Source: Bacillota bacterium
Lineage (GTDB): Bacteria > Bacillota > UBA4882 > UBA8346
Assembly: GCA_023426245.1 (NCBI GenBank)
Contig: JAFABB010000003.1
Span: 140,157 to 204,156 of the forward strand
Length of the DNA stretch: 64,000 bases
Direction of reading: 5' to 3'
The translations under genes and the position numbers were made by a program. Under the pieces are notes generated by a model. That model saw nothing but the letters and a program-made list of their open reading frames with translations, did no database searches and was not told the origin of the DNA. Shown piece after piece: positions 42,039-50,894 of the stretch (positions are counted from its first letter, which is position 1; every line of letters starts with the position of its first letter).

Positions 42039-42315
42039 AAAATTATTTTTCTCAAAGGATTAATTTTTCTGCCCCCGGAAAAAATTATTTTTGGAGTAGG
42101 GGAAATTTTTTTTACGACGAAAAAATTTTTTATGGTCGGCTCGATCGATCCGTGGCGGAAAAAATTATTCCTATGGTCGATTGACCGATCCAATGACAAA
42201 GTAAATTATTTTTGCGACCGGATTAATTTGTTGGACGGGAGAAAGAATTATTTTCGTTCATAAAAAAATATTTTTGGTAAGAAAAAAATATTTTGGGAGA
42301 AAACAATTTTTATCT
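42039..42315. repeat. AT-tract array with about 21-nt period
   Basis: At least ten AAATTATTTTT-like tracts, with starts near 42039, 42059, 42082, 42103, 42123, 42162, 42203, 42222, 42245, 42266, 42286 and 42305, spaced 20-21 nt or about twice that. They alternate with short G/C-rich stretches (CCCCCGG, GTGGCGG, ACGGGAG). The whole reads as an ORF only in part, without a start site. It lies between convergent genes. The rest of 41959-42520 shows nothing else that I can support. Confidence 0.65.
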
Positions 42316-42520
42316 ACCAGGGAGAAATAAAACATGACTCATCCCGGTCCATGTTTATTCTTTGATATCCCTCAAACCCCTCTTGCCCCTCGTAATTCAA
42401 AATACTAGCTGGATTCTTAAACCTGTGAAAGGATTTGGTGAAAACTTCATCGAGTTCCAGAGCTTTTGGTTATTTTAGGAGGGGATGCAAAAAAAATAGA
42501 GGAAATGGCGATTTTAGAGT

Positions 42521-43714
42521 CTAGAGGTTTTTATCTATTATGGACTTTTCCCAGCCGCCGATTTGTTTTTGAATGCCCAAAGTCATCAGCAAACATATCA
42601 ACCCGAAGGTGATAAAAATCAAATTGAGTCCGAGATAGGTGCCGATGATTCCCGATATAAGCGGGGCGCTGAATAAGCCGAGGGTCCGGGCCGTTTGCTG
42701 CATGGCGTAGGCTCGTCCGCGAAAGTCGGAATCGACTTTGGTGGCAATCAAGGCGGCCGAGGAAGGCGAAATGGCTGCCATAAAGGTTCCAAAGATAAAA
42801 TAAAGCCCGGCAAAAAGCCATAATTGATTGGCAAAACCTAATAAAACACAAATGACCCCGATCCCGAATAATCCTATTAAAATCGTACGGATATAAGAAA
42901 TCTTTTCGGCAATGCGGCTCCAGATATAGGCGGTCAGAAAGAGCGCCAAACCGGGAAGGGAATAAGTAAAGCCGCTGATTATTTTGGAAGTATCGGGCGC
43001 GATTTGGTGGATATATAAGGCTAAAATAGGTATTAAGGCCGACATTACCAGCGCGTTTAAAAATTCCACACTCATGACGGTCACCATCACCGGCATTTTA
43101 AAAACCTGTTGACAATCCTGCCATATGGAAGTCTTGACGACGATTTGCGGTTTTTCTCTCTCTTCTACCCCGAATGCGACCATCAAAAAAGCTAACAATA
43201 CGAGTGCGCCGGAGAGTAACATGGATCCCCGGTAGCCGATCAAAGAGGCTAAAAGCCCTCCTAGGGCAGGCCCCAAAATGGTTCCGGCGGACTGAAGGGT
43301 ATAGGCAACGGAGACATATCTGCCGGATTCCGCTTTGGGAGTGTTTGTAGCAATTAAGGCGATAGAACCCGGGATGAATCCGGTCAGGACACCATTCATG
43401 AGCCGTAAAAAAAGTAATTGGCTATAATTTTGACAAAAGCTCATTCCGATATAAACCAGACTTAGGCAAAGTCCGGCCCGCATAACCATAGGTTTTCGTC
43501 CGTATTTGTCGGCCATTTTACCCCAAACCGGCCCCATAATGGAAGAACCGGAAAATTGCAAAGTAAAAAGAAGGCCGGACCAAAAGGGTAAATCCTGGGT
43601 AATTCCCAATTCTTTTAAGAATAATGGCAGAAAGGGGGCAATTTGTTCCCAGCTGAATGCGGCGAGAAAAATGGTAAACGATAATATGATTAAATTACGG
43701 CGATAGTAATTCAT
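42521..43714 (-). CDS. MFS-type multidrug/efflux transporter
   Basis: 397 residues, 12 helices. The loop 2-3 motif GKMADKYGRKPMV (about residue 65) and the motif C-like GPALGGLLASLIGYRG (about 149-164) mark a drug:H+ antiporter-1 (DHA1) type exporter. CAGGAATTTTC precedes ATG 43714. Substrate cannot be read from sequence. It is convergent with the 41248 gene and divergent from the two-component system. Confidence 0.88.
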   Translation of the reverse strand: MNYYRRNLIILSFTIFLAAFSWEQIAPFLPLFLKELGITQDLPFWSGLLFTLQFSGSSIMGPVWGKMADKYGRKPMVMRAGLCLSLVYIGMSFCQNYSQLLFLRLMNGVLTGFIPGSIALIATNTPKAESGRYVSVAYTLQSAGTILGPALGGLLASLIGYRGSMLLSGALVLLAFLMVAFGVEEREKPQIVVKTSIWQDCQQVFKMPVMVTVMSVEFLNALVMSALIPILALYIHQIAPDTSKIISGFTYSLPGLALFLTAYIWSRIAEKISYIRTILIGLFGIGVICVLLGFANQLWLFAGLYFIFGTFMAAISPSSAALIATKVDSDFRGRAYAMQQTARTLGLFSAPLISGIIGTYLGLNLIFITFGLICLLMTLGIQKQIGGWEKSIIDKNL

Positions 43715-44123
43715 GAAAATTCCTGTTAAGCTCTAGAAATAAAATATTTTTTATTATAATTGGCTTTTTTCATATAAAATCCTTTTCAATGTAAAATTAA
43801 AATTAAGAGAAGAAGTACCAAACTGAATAGGGACAGTAACTTATTAGTTGTAAGATTTTTAGCAAAGGAATCTGCTTTATCCCTTTTTTCGGCAACTGTT
43901 AATTGAAACGTAAAAAGATTAACGGTAAGAGTTATGAAATGAAATAAATATACACAAAAGTTACTAGATTGTTATAATAAAATGAGTAAGAAATTATTGA
44001 ACTTTCGGTGCAATTTCACGGGGCATAGAATTTCGGACCAATTTGGTTTTCTGCATTCAGTAAGGTTCGGTGTGATATCTTTTTTAAGGAATTATTTATA
44101 TATTTAGCCAAAGTGGTGGTAAT
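43715..44123. other. Intergenic region between the MFS gene and the sensor kinase
   Basis: 409 nt of AT-rich sequence without a gene I can support. TATAAT at about 43973-43978 has no good -35. GTGGTGG before the TTG start of the kinase serves as a weak ribosome site. I see no strong operator, riboswitch or terminator. ORFs here are short. Confidence 0.4.
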
Positions 44124-45950
44124 TTGTTTCAATATTCCAGTATTCGTAACCGATTAATCTGCTTTTTTTTAATTATTATCATGATCCCTTCCGTCCTGAT
44201 TACTACGGTGATGTATATCCGTTCTACCAGGATTTTGGAGGAGAAAAAAGGAGATTCCATTGTTAACGGTCTTGAACAGACCAGCCGAGTTATGGATACC
44301 ATTTTGACGGATGCCGAGTATCAGTTGATTTTTTTAACGATTAATCCCGAAAACCTTTCCAAGCTTGCCCGGATCACCCGGCGGGCCCATTATTCCGATG
44401 ATCCCTTAATCGGTGAGATCTGGACCCGGATACATGATTACTGTTTATCGAACCGCAACATATTAGCTATGTATATTTACCTTTATAAGCCTCAAGTCAT
44501 TCTCACTTCGTTCGAAAACCGCAAAGTCATCGAAGTCAATAACCCCGGACATTATTTTTGGCTTAATATTCCGATTAACCCCAATACCAATAGTTCAGGG
44601 TGGTGGTTTCACTATGCCATGCCGGAAAGCATTACAGAATCTGGTCTAGGTGCTTTTTTCCTCAAGAAGAAAATCCAGAGCGTTTTTACAGAGCGGCCCG
44701 TCGGAGAAGCCTGTATTGCAGTTGAAGAATATTACATACGGTATAAACTTTTAGATAGCATTCGTGAAGGGAAGAAAGGATCCGTCTTGTTGCTGGATGC
44801 CAAAGGCCGAGTTCTTTCCGCAGCCAGTGATCAGAGAATCGTCAATCAAAATATGGCAAGTCTTCCCTATATTCGGTTCATTCTTAATAAGCAGAAGGGT
44901 TCCTTCATAAGCAGGGTTAACGGAATAAAAATGTTGATAGGATTCACTACTTCCGTTTATACAGGGTGGAAGTATGTCTCGATGATGCCCATCCGGGAAG
45001 TGACTTTAAATACGGTTGAAATAAGAAATTTAGCCTTATGGGTCAACCTGCTCGCCGTTAGTTTAGCAATTATACTGGCCTGGGGCTTTTCTCAAAGCAT
45101 TTACCGTCCGATCCGGGTTTTGAAAGATTCCATGAAATCAGCAGAGTCGGGTGATTTCAATGTCCAAATCAGCGGAAATCGCAAAGATGAATTTGGGATG
45201 CTCAACCGGGGTTTCAACCGGATGATCAAGCAAATCCAACGGTTAATCATAGAACTGTATCATGAGAAGTTATTAAAAAAGGAGGCCGAATTAAAGAATC
45301 TTCAAGCCCAGATGAACCCGCATTTCCTTTATAATACACTGGACTCGATTCATTGGTTAGCCAGACTGAACAAGCTGGAAGAAGTCAGTCAGTTGACCTT
45401 TGCCTTGTCTAACTTTTATAAGCTAAGTTTAGGGGGAGGCCGGGAAACGATTACAGTACAAGAGACATTGACGCTGATTGAAGAATATTTAAAAATTCAA
45501 AAGGTACGGTATGGTGATAAGATTCTGATTCAGGAAAAGGTTGACGAAACACTATTGCAATACCAGGTATTACCATTAATTATCCAACCGTTGGTGGAAA
45601 ATGCCATTGGTCATGGGATCGAGGAAAAGAAAGGCCCTGGAGAAATCAAGGTAAAGGTAAGTCCCTGGAATCAGGGAATGGTTTTTATCATTGCCGATAA
45701 CGGCCGGGGAATTGAGCCCCCAAAAATGCAGCAGATTCGAGATAGCTTAGCGGCAGGGACGATAGAAAACGGCGATAATTTTGCCTTGGTAAATATTCAC
45801 CAGCGAATTCAATTGTATTACGGGAAGCAATATGGCCTGGAAATTCAGAGCGAAGTTGACCAAGGTACGACTGTTACTGTGTATTTGCCGTGCTGGATCA
45901 AGTCAAAACGGGAGGAAGCTAAAGTCGATGTACAAATTATTGATAGCTGA
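44124..45950 (+). CDS. YesM-type sensor histidine kinase
   Basis: 608 residues. Membrane helix 1 (about 11-30), a large extracytoplasmic sensor (about 31-300), helix 2 (about 300-325), HAMP (YRPIRVLKDSMKSAESGDFN, about 330-380), then the His_kinase region with the phosphorylated His in QAQMNPHFLYNTLDSIHW (about 400) and a C-terminal HATPase (VENAIGHGIEEKKG, DNGRGIEPP, about 490-600). Starts at TTG 44124. Its partner gene overlaps by 23 nt. Such pairs control sugar ABC operons, and the sensor probably detects an oligosaccharide or the binding protein downstream. Confidence 0.92.
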   Translation: MFQYSSIRNRLICFFLIIIMIPSVLITTVMYIRSTRILEEKKGDSIVNGLEQTSRVMDTILTDAEYQLIFLTINPENLSKLARITRRAHYSDDPLIGEIWTRIHDYCLSNRNILAMYIYLYKPQVILTSFENRKVIEVNNPGHYFWLNIPINPNTNSSGWWFHYAMPESITESGLGAFFLKKKIQSVFTERPVGEACIAVEEYYIRYKLLDSIREGKKGSVLLLDAKGRVLSAASDQRIVNQNMASLPYIRFILNKQKGSFISRVNGIKMLIGFTTSVYTGWKYVSMMPIREVTLNTVEIRNLALWVNLLAVSLAIILAWGFSQSIYRPIRVLKDSMKSAESGDFNVQISGNRKDEFGMLNRGFNRMIKQIQRLIIELYHEKLLKKEAELKNLQAQMNPHFLYNTLDSIHWLARLNKLEEVSQLTFALSNFYKLSLGGGRETITVQETLTLIEEYLKIQKVRYGDKILIQEKVDETLLQYQVLPLIIQPLVENAIGHGIEEKKGPGEIKVKVSPWNQGMVFIIADNGRGIEPPKMQQIRDSLAAGTIENGDNFALVNIHQRIQLYYGKQYGLEIQSEVDQGTTVTVYLPCWIKSKREEAKVDVQIIDS

Positions 45951-47565
45951 TGATGAAAAGTGGATCCGTCAAGGCTTATTGGAAGCCATTGACTGGAAGG
46001 CCTTCGGTATTGATGAAGTGTGGGAAGCGGAGGACGGAGGAGAGGCTTTGCAAAAAATCCAGCGGTTTCACCCCGATATTGTGATAACTGACGTCAGGAT
46101 GCCCGACATTGACGGATTGGACTTAACCGCCCGTATTAAGGAAAACTCCCCCCAAAGCAAAGTGATTATTATCAGCGGCTACCAGGATTTTGACTATGCC
46201 CGGAAAGCGGTTTCCTTAGGAGTGTCCGATTATATTGTCAAGCCATTGAATGAGCAGACCATTACGGCAATAGTCGGAAAATGCCTGGAGGTTATCAAGA
46301 AAGAACGCAGTCAACAAAAAGAATATGAAACTATCCAAGCCCAATTACAGGCTAATTCGGCGCTTTTACAACAGAAGTATTTCAATCAGCTTTTGAATGA
46401 GGGAACTACTACTCACCAAATGGCGGTTCAAAAGTTTAAAGAATATGGCTTAGTGATAGATGCCCAAGTATACCTTGCCTTTGCTGCGGAACCTCTTGGG
46501 AATGAACCGGCAGAGAAAAAGATGTCTTTTGGCGAACAAGAGGCAACGAAATTAAAGCTGCTGGCGCAAACTCAGGAATGGATTAGCGGTCTGGGAGTTG
46601 GAACGGTAGTTTTAGGTGAAGGAAATACGCTTGTTTATGGATGTTTGGGATTAAGAGAGAATCTAAAAGGAAATTTAGAAAAAGAATTTCAAAAGTTATT
46701 TCATGGTTTGGCCGAAGAACTTCACCTGGCCCTGACCATTTTTGTCAGCCAGTACTTTACAGGGCTTGACCGATTGCTGGAAGCCAAGGAACAAGTGGAG
46801 GAATGTCGTAGAGGCAAATTTTTTCTTGATAAAGCCGAAGTGATCCTTTACCGGCCCCCAGGGGATGAAATTGGTTCTTATCAGTACAAAGCGAATCAAG
46901 AAGAAGCTATTTTAAATGCCGTATGTCTGGGAGATTACGTCAAACTGAAAGAACGATTGGGGGAGATGGCTGCAGAGCTTTTTGAACATCGGAAAAGCTT
47001 GACGGAGCAAGATGTGAAGGTGATTTATGAGGGCCTGCTGGAATACATCTGCAGGGAAATCATTCAGGAGGTACCCATGGTCACCGAGGAATTTACTACG
47101 GAAAAATTACAGATGTTAAAGAATTTAAAATGGATGAAAAATTTGTCCGAAGTGAGTCGTGCTGTTGAGAATCAATTATGCCGGTGGATTGACCAATTGG
47201 ATGGATTGCGGGGAAGTGGAAAAAGAAAAATCATTCAAGCTGTACTCGATTATGTCGAAACATTTTATAACCAAAAAATCACTTTGGCTTCGGCAGCGGA
47301 GTATATCCATTTTAACCCTTCTTACTTAAGCAAACTCTTTTGCATGGAAATAGGGGAACCGTTTACCAAGTATGTAATGAAAATTAGAATCCAAAAAGCC
47401 AAAAAGATTTTAAAAAATCCTCTTTTAAAAGTGTACGAAGTGGGTGAACAGGTAGGGTATAGTGACATCAAATATTTTACCAAAATATTTAAGGAAATGG
47501 AAGGAATGACCCCGACGGAATACCGTGAATCCTGCCTGCCCAACAAAACAAAAATTGTAGAGTAA
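45928..47565 (+). CDS. YesN-type response regulator with AraC DNA-binding domain
   Basis: 545 residues. Receiver domain at 1-120 with Asp9, Asp10 and phosphoacceptor Asp55 (DIVITDVRMPDIDG) and the conserved Lys in IVKPL. A long helical linker domain follows, then a C-terminal AraC-type double HTH (about 445-540; ITLASAAEYIHFNPSYLSKLF and VGYSDIKYFTKIFKE). ATG 45928 lies inside the kinase end with GGGAGGAAG upstream, so expression is coupled. A strong terminator follows at 47570. It likely activates the ABC importer and mannosidase genes directly downstream. Confidence 0.92.
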   Translation: MYKLLIADDEKWIRQGLLEAIDWKAFGIDEVWEAEDGGEALQKIQRFHPDIVITDVRMPDIDGLDLTARIKENSPQSKVIIISGYQDFDYARKAVSLGVSDYIVKPLNEQTITAIVGKCLEVIKKERSQQKEYETIQAQLQANSALLQQKYFNQLLNEGTTTHQMAVQKFKEYGLVIDAQVYLAFAAEPLGNEPAEKKMSFGEQEATKLKLLAQTQEWISGLGVGTVVLGEGNTLVYGCLGLRENLKGNLEKEFQKLFHGLAEELHLALTIFVSQYFTGLDRLLEAKEQVEECRRGKFFLDKAEVILYRPPGDEIGSYQYKANQEEAILNAVCLGDYVKLKERLGEMAAELFEHRKSLTEQDVKVIYEGLLEYICREIIQEVPMVTEEFTTEKLQMLKNLKWMKNLSEVSRAVENQLCRWIDQLDGLRGSGKRKIIQAVLDYVETFYNQKITLASAAEYIHFNPSYLSKLFCMEIGEPFTKYVMKIRIQKAKKILKNPLLKVYEVGEQVGYSDIKYFTKIFKEMEGMTPTEYRESCLPNKTKIVE

Positions 47566-47569
47566 AAAC

Positions 47570-47605
47570 AAAACCCCCCTACTTTTTGAAAAGTAGGGGG
47601 GTTTT
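47570..47605 (+). terminator. Strong terminator after the two-component system
   Basis: AAAACCCCCCTACTTTT and AAAAGTAGGGGGGTTTT form a very stable hairpin with a T-run. It separates regulators from the ABC operon. Confidence 0.93.
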
Positions 47606-47718
47606 ATATAATGATAATGTAATGCCCGGGTTAAATAGTGGTTACAAATTTATTTCAAACGATGCAAGTGCCTTCCCTATTAACCTTGAGGCGATAAAAA
47701 GATAAGGGAGGAAGTAAG

Positions 47719-48999
47719 TTGAACAGTAAAGTTTTTAAAATCTTAACTGGATTAATGGTGCTTCTTTTGGTGGGCTTTTCCTGTTTGTCGATAGCTGCCC
47801 CCAAGGTTACCGAAGTTACTTTTTGGCATCCCTATGGTGCCCCGGTGGAACAAGCTGCGATCCAAAAAGCAACCAACTTATTTAATCGACAAAATCCCGG
47901 CATTAAAGTCAACGCCGGATTTGCCGGTAGTGGCGGCAGCGGCCAGGGGATTACCGACAAATTGATGGTCGCCATTAGCGGTGGTACTCCTCCGGATGTG
48001 GTCGTATTTGATCGGTTTATGGTAAGCCAATGGGCTTCTCAGGGATTATTTGAAAATTTAACGGCGTTAGCGAAAAAGAATAAAGTTACCAAAGACATGT
48101 TTTATGATTTTTCCTGGCAAGAGGCTGGTTTAAAAGGGAATCTCTATGCCATGCCTTTTGACACCGACACCCGGGCTCTGTTTTATAATAAAAAAATGTT
48201 TAAAGAGGCGGGCCTGAACCCGGAAAAACCGCCGCTTACGATTGCTGAGCTGGAAACCTTTGCGGCTACATTGACTAAGAAAGATGGCAACCGTTATCGA
48301 ACCGTCGGCTTTATTCCCTGGCTCAATCAAGGATGGTTATATACCTGGGGTTGGGCATTTGGCGGCCGTTTCCAGGATCCCAAAACCGGAAAAATCACTG
48401 CCAATGATCCGGCCATTGTCAAGGCGCTGGAATGGGAAACCGCCTATGCCAAAAAGTACGATATTGAAGCGATCACTAATTTTTCGACTGCATCTGGCGG
48501 CGACATCGATCCTTTTTCTGCCGGGATGGTGGCTATGATGGTTTGCGGTCCCTGGGAAATTGCCGATATCCAAGCCAACAATCCGGATCTGGATTATGGC
48601 GTTTCTTATATCCCGACTCCCAGCGGGACGAAGTTCAATTCCTGGGCAGGAGGCTGGTCTTTTGTAATTCCCAAAGGGGCTAAAGCCAAAACAGCCGCCT
48701 TTAAATTTGCCAAATTTATGACCACCGGCGGAGGCGCCCGGATCTATGGGGAAGACACGATCCATTTGATGAGTTTAAAAGCGCTGAACGATAAGTTTAG
48801 CTGGACTCAAAAAGATGCCCGTTATAAAATTTTTGTCGAACTTTTACCCAAATCATTTTGCCGCCCGGTTATTTCCAAGGGCCAGTTGCTTTGGGATGAG
48901 TTGGTTACGGCAACGGACAATGCCTTTCATGGGAAGGGCACACCCAAGGAACTGCTGGATAGAGCGACTGCCAAGGTCAATAAGGAACTGGGATATTAA
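47719..48999 (+). CDS. Sugar ABC transporter substrate-binding protein
   Basis: 426 residues of the extracellular solute-binding family 1. The signal region (KILTGLMVLLLVGFSCLSIAAPK) lacks a convincing lipobox: the Cys lies in GFSC, and the SIAA-PK end looks like a signal peptidase I site. TFWHPYGAPVEQAAIQKATNLFNRQNPGIKV and YAMPFDTDTRALFYNKKMFKEAGLNP are typical of family 1 proteins. Start TTG 47719 has GGGAGGAAG upstream. With the two permeases it imports an oligosaccharide, probably mannose-containing given the GH38 gene. No ATPase is encoded, so a shared MsmX-like ATPase is likely. Confidence 0.9.
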   Translation: MNSKVFKILTGLMVLLLVGFSCLSIAAPKVTEVTFWHPYGAPVEQAAIQKATNLFNRQNPGIKVNAGFAGSGGSGQGITDKLMVAISGGTPPDVVVFDRFMVSQWASQGLFENLTALAKKNKVTKDMFYDFSWQEAGLKGNLYAMPFDTDTRALFYNKKMFKEAGLNPEKPPLTIAELETFAATLTKKDGNRYRTVGFIPWLNQGWLYTWGWAFGGRFQDPKTGKITANDPAIVKALEWETAYAKKYDIEAITNFSTASGGDIDPFSAGMVAMMVCGPWEIADIQANNPDLDYGVSYIPTPSGTKFNSWAGGWSFVIPKGAKAKTAAFKFAKFMTTGGGARIYGEDTIHLMSLKALNDKFSWTQKDARYKIFVELLPKSFCRPVISKGQLLWDELVTATDNAFHGKGTPKELLDRATAKVNKELGY

Positions 49000-49084
49000 T
49001 ATTTAAAGTCCATGATGATTTCAAATTTCAAGGGGCGGGGGAAGCATTTTCCTCGCCCGGTGATTTATAAAGGAGTTATTTTCA

Positions 49085-50029
49085 ATGAGTTCAAATTGGC
49101 ATGATTTCGAACCGCAAATCATCGTCGGGAAGAAGCTGCAGAAAAAACTTTTTTCAAGGAAAAGTTCCTTTTACGGCTGGCTTTTTGCGCTTCCCTGGAT
49201 CATTGGTTTGGTTGTATTTTATGTTTACCCGCTTTTTTCTTCGATTATCTATAGTTTTACTTCTTTTAACGGGATCAACCCCGGCCCTTTTATAGGCCTG
49301 CAAAATTACAGCGATTTAATAACCGATGATACTTTCTGGGTGTCGGTGAAAAACACTTTTTATTTTGCAGTGATGTCGGTGCCGGTGAGTTTGATTTGTG
49401 GAATATTCTTAGCGCTCTTGCTGAATTTGAAAGTCAAGGGGCGGGGTATGTACCGGGTGGTTGTACTGATTCCTACCTTAGTTCCGATCGTAGCGGTGTC
49501 GATTATCTGGCAGTGGTTGTTAAACAGCCAGTTCGGTTTGGTGAATTATTTATTGGATAAGGTCGAATTACCGGGTCCGCCGTGGTTTGGAAGCGAGATT
49601 TGGGCGAAACCATCCATTTTGATTATTTTCGTGTGGACCATCGGAGCGAATGTATTGACTTATTTGGCGGGGTTACAGGATATTCCGGAAACTTATTATG
49701 AGGCGGCGGAGATTGACGGCGCCAGTGCCTTCCAGAAGTTTAAAAACATAACCCTGCCGCTATTGTCTCCGGTCATATTGTACAATGGTATTATGGGAAT
49801 TATCGCGGCTTTTCAGCAATTTACCCTGCCGTTTGTGATCACCAACGGCCAGGGGACTCCCGCCAATTCGATGATGTTTTATGCGATGTTGCTTTATAAA
49901 AATGCCTTCACCTATTTCAAAATGGGAATGGCCAATGCAATGGCCTGGATGATGTTCATCGTGATTATGACGCTGACGATTTTTGTATTCCTGGGTTCTA
50001 GGAAAAAGATTCATTATATGGGAGAGTAG
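49085..50029 (+). CDS. Sugar ABC transporter permease (MalF-type)
   Basis: 314 residues with six helices after a hydrophilic N-terminal stretch of about 30. The EAA loop EAAEIDGASAFQKFKNITLPLLSP (about 213-236), which docks the ATPase, is intact. AAAGGAG precedes ATG 49085 (10 nt gap). Second gene of the importer set; the next permease starts 12 nt later. Confidence 0.93.
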   Translation: MSSNWHDFEPQIIVGKKLQKKLFSRKSSFYGWLFALPWIIGLVVFYVYPLFSSIIYSFTSFNGINPGPFIGLQNYSDLITDDTFWVSVKNTFYFAVMSVPVSLICGIFLALLLNLKVKGRGMYRVVVLIPTLVPIVAVSIIWQWLLNSQFGLVNYLLDKVELPGPPWFGSEIWAKPSILIIFVWTIGANVLTYLAGLQDIPETYYEAAEIDGASAFQKFKNITLPLLSPVILYNGIMGIIAAFQQFTLPFVITNGQGTPANSMMFYAMLLYKNAFTYFKMGMANAMAWMMFIVIMTLTIFVFLGSRKKIHYMGE

Positions 50030-50041
50030 GAGGTTATCAGG

Positions 50042-50860
50042 TTGAAGAAGCTGAATATTATCCATTATTTATTATTAATTGCCTGCAGTCTTTTTTTCAT
50101 TTTGCCATTTTTCATCTTGGTAACCACTTCCTTTAAAACCCAGGCCGAATGTTACATTTATCCTATCAAATGGTTTCCGGCCCATTGGCAATATCAAAAT
50201 TATCTTGAGGTTTTTAAAATGATTCCCTTTGGCCGGTATTTGGCGAATACGGTATTTATTACCGGAATGAATGTGCTTGGGGTGACTCTTTGTTGTCCAT
50301 TGGCTGCTTACAGCTTGGCCAGACAGAGCTGGAAAGGGCGAGATATGGTGTTTTTTATTACCCTGGCCGTGATGATGATTCCTTATCAGGTGATTATGAT
50401 CCCGATCTTTATGATTTTCTCAAAAATGAAGCTCATTGGAACCTTTTGGCCACTGATTATTCCTCAATATTTAGGAGTTCCCTTTTATATCTTTTTATTG
50501 CGGCAGTTTTTCAAAGGATTGCCCAAGGAATTGGAGGATGCGGCCCGAATTGACGGCTGTTCCGAGTTCAGGATTTTTCGGAAAATCTTTATGCCCATCT
50601 GCAGGCCGGCTGTTCTAACCATTGTCATTTTTCAATTGCTGGCCTCATGGAATGATTTTACCGGGCCCCTCATCTATTTGCAGCAATCAAAAATGTATAC
50701 TTTGCAAATTGGCTTGCAACAATTTCAATCGGCCCATCTAACGCTTTGGCCGATGATGATGGCGGCTGCCGTTTTGATCTCGTTACCCATTATCATACTG
50801 TTTTTTATCGCTCAAAAACGCTTTATGGAAGGGATTACCTTTACTGGTATTAAGGGTTAA
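50042..50860 (+). CDS. Sugar ABC transporter permease (MalG-type)
   Basis: 272 residues with six helices. The EAA loop EDAARIDGCSEFRIFRKIFMPICRP (about 165-189) is intact. Start TTG 50042 follows GGAGG by 8 nt (GGAGGTTATCAGG). It pairs with the preceding permease to form the membrane channel. The alpha-mannosidase gene begins 34 nt downstream, so all four genes are one operon. Confidence 0.93.
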   Translation: MKKLNIIHYLLLIACSLFFILPFFILVTTSFKTQAECYIYPIKWFPAHWQYQNYLEVFKMIPFGRYLANTVFITGMNVLGVTLCCPLAAYSLARQSWKGRDMVFFITLAVMMIPYQVIMIPIFMIFSKMKLIGTFWPLIIPQYLGVPFYIFLLRQFFKGLPKELEDAARIDGCSEFRIFRKIFMPICRPAVLTIVIFQLLASWNDFTGPLIYLQQSKMYTLQIGLQQFQSAHLTLWPMMMAAAVLISLPIIILFFIAQKRFMEGITFTGIKG

Positions 50861-50894
50861 TACCTGCTGAATTTCTATCAATGGAGGGATATTC

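Noticed and set aside
41955..42263. 102-codon ORF over the AT-tract array
   Set aside because: Low-complexity Lys/Ile/Phe composition follows from the AAATTATTTTT repeats, and no ribosome site is present.
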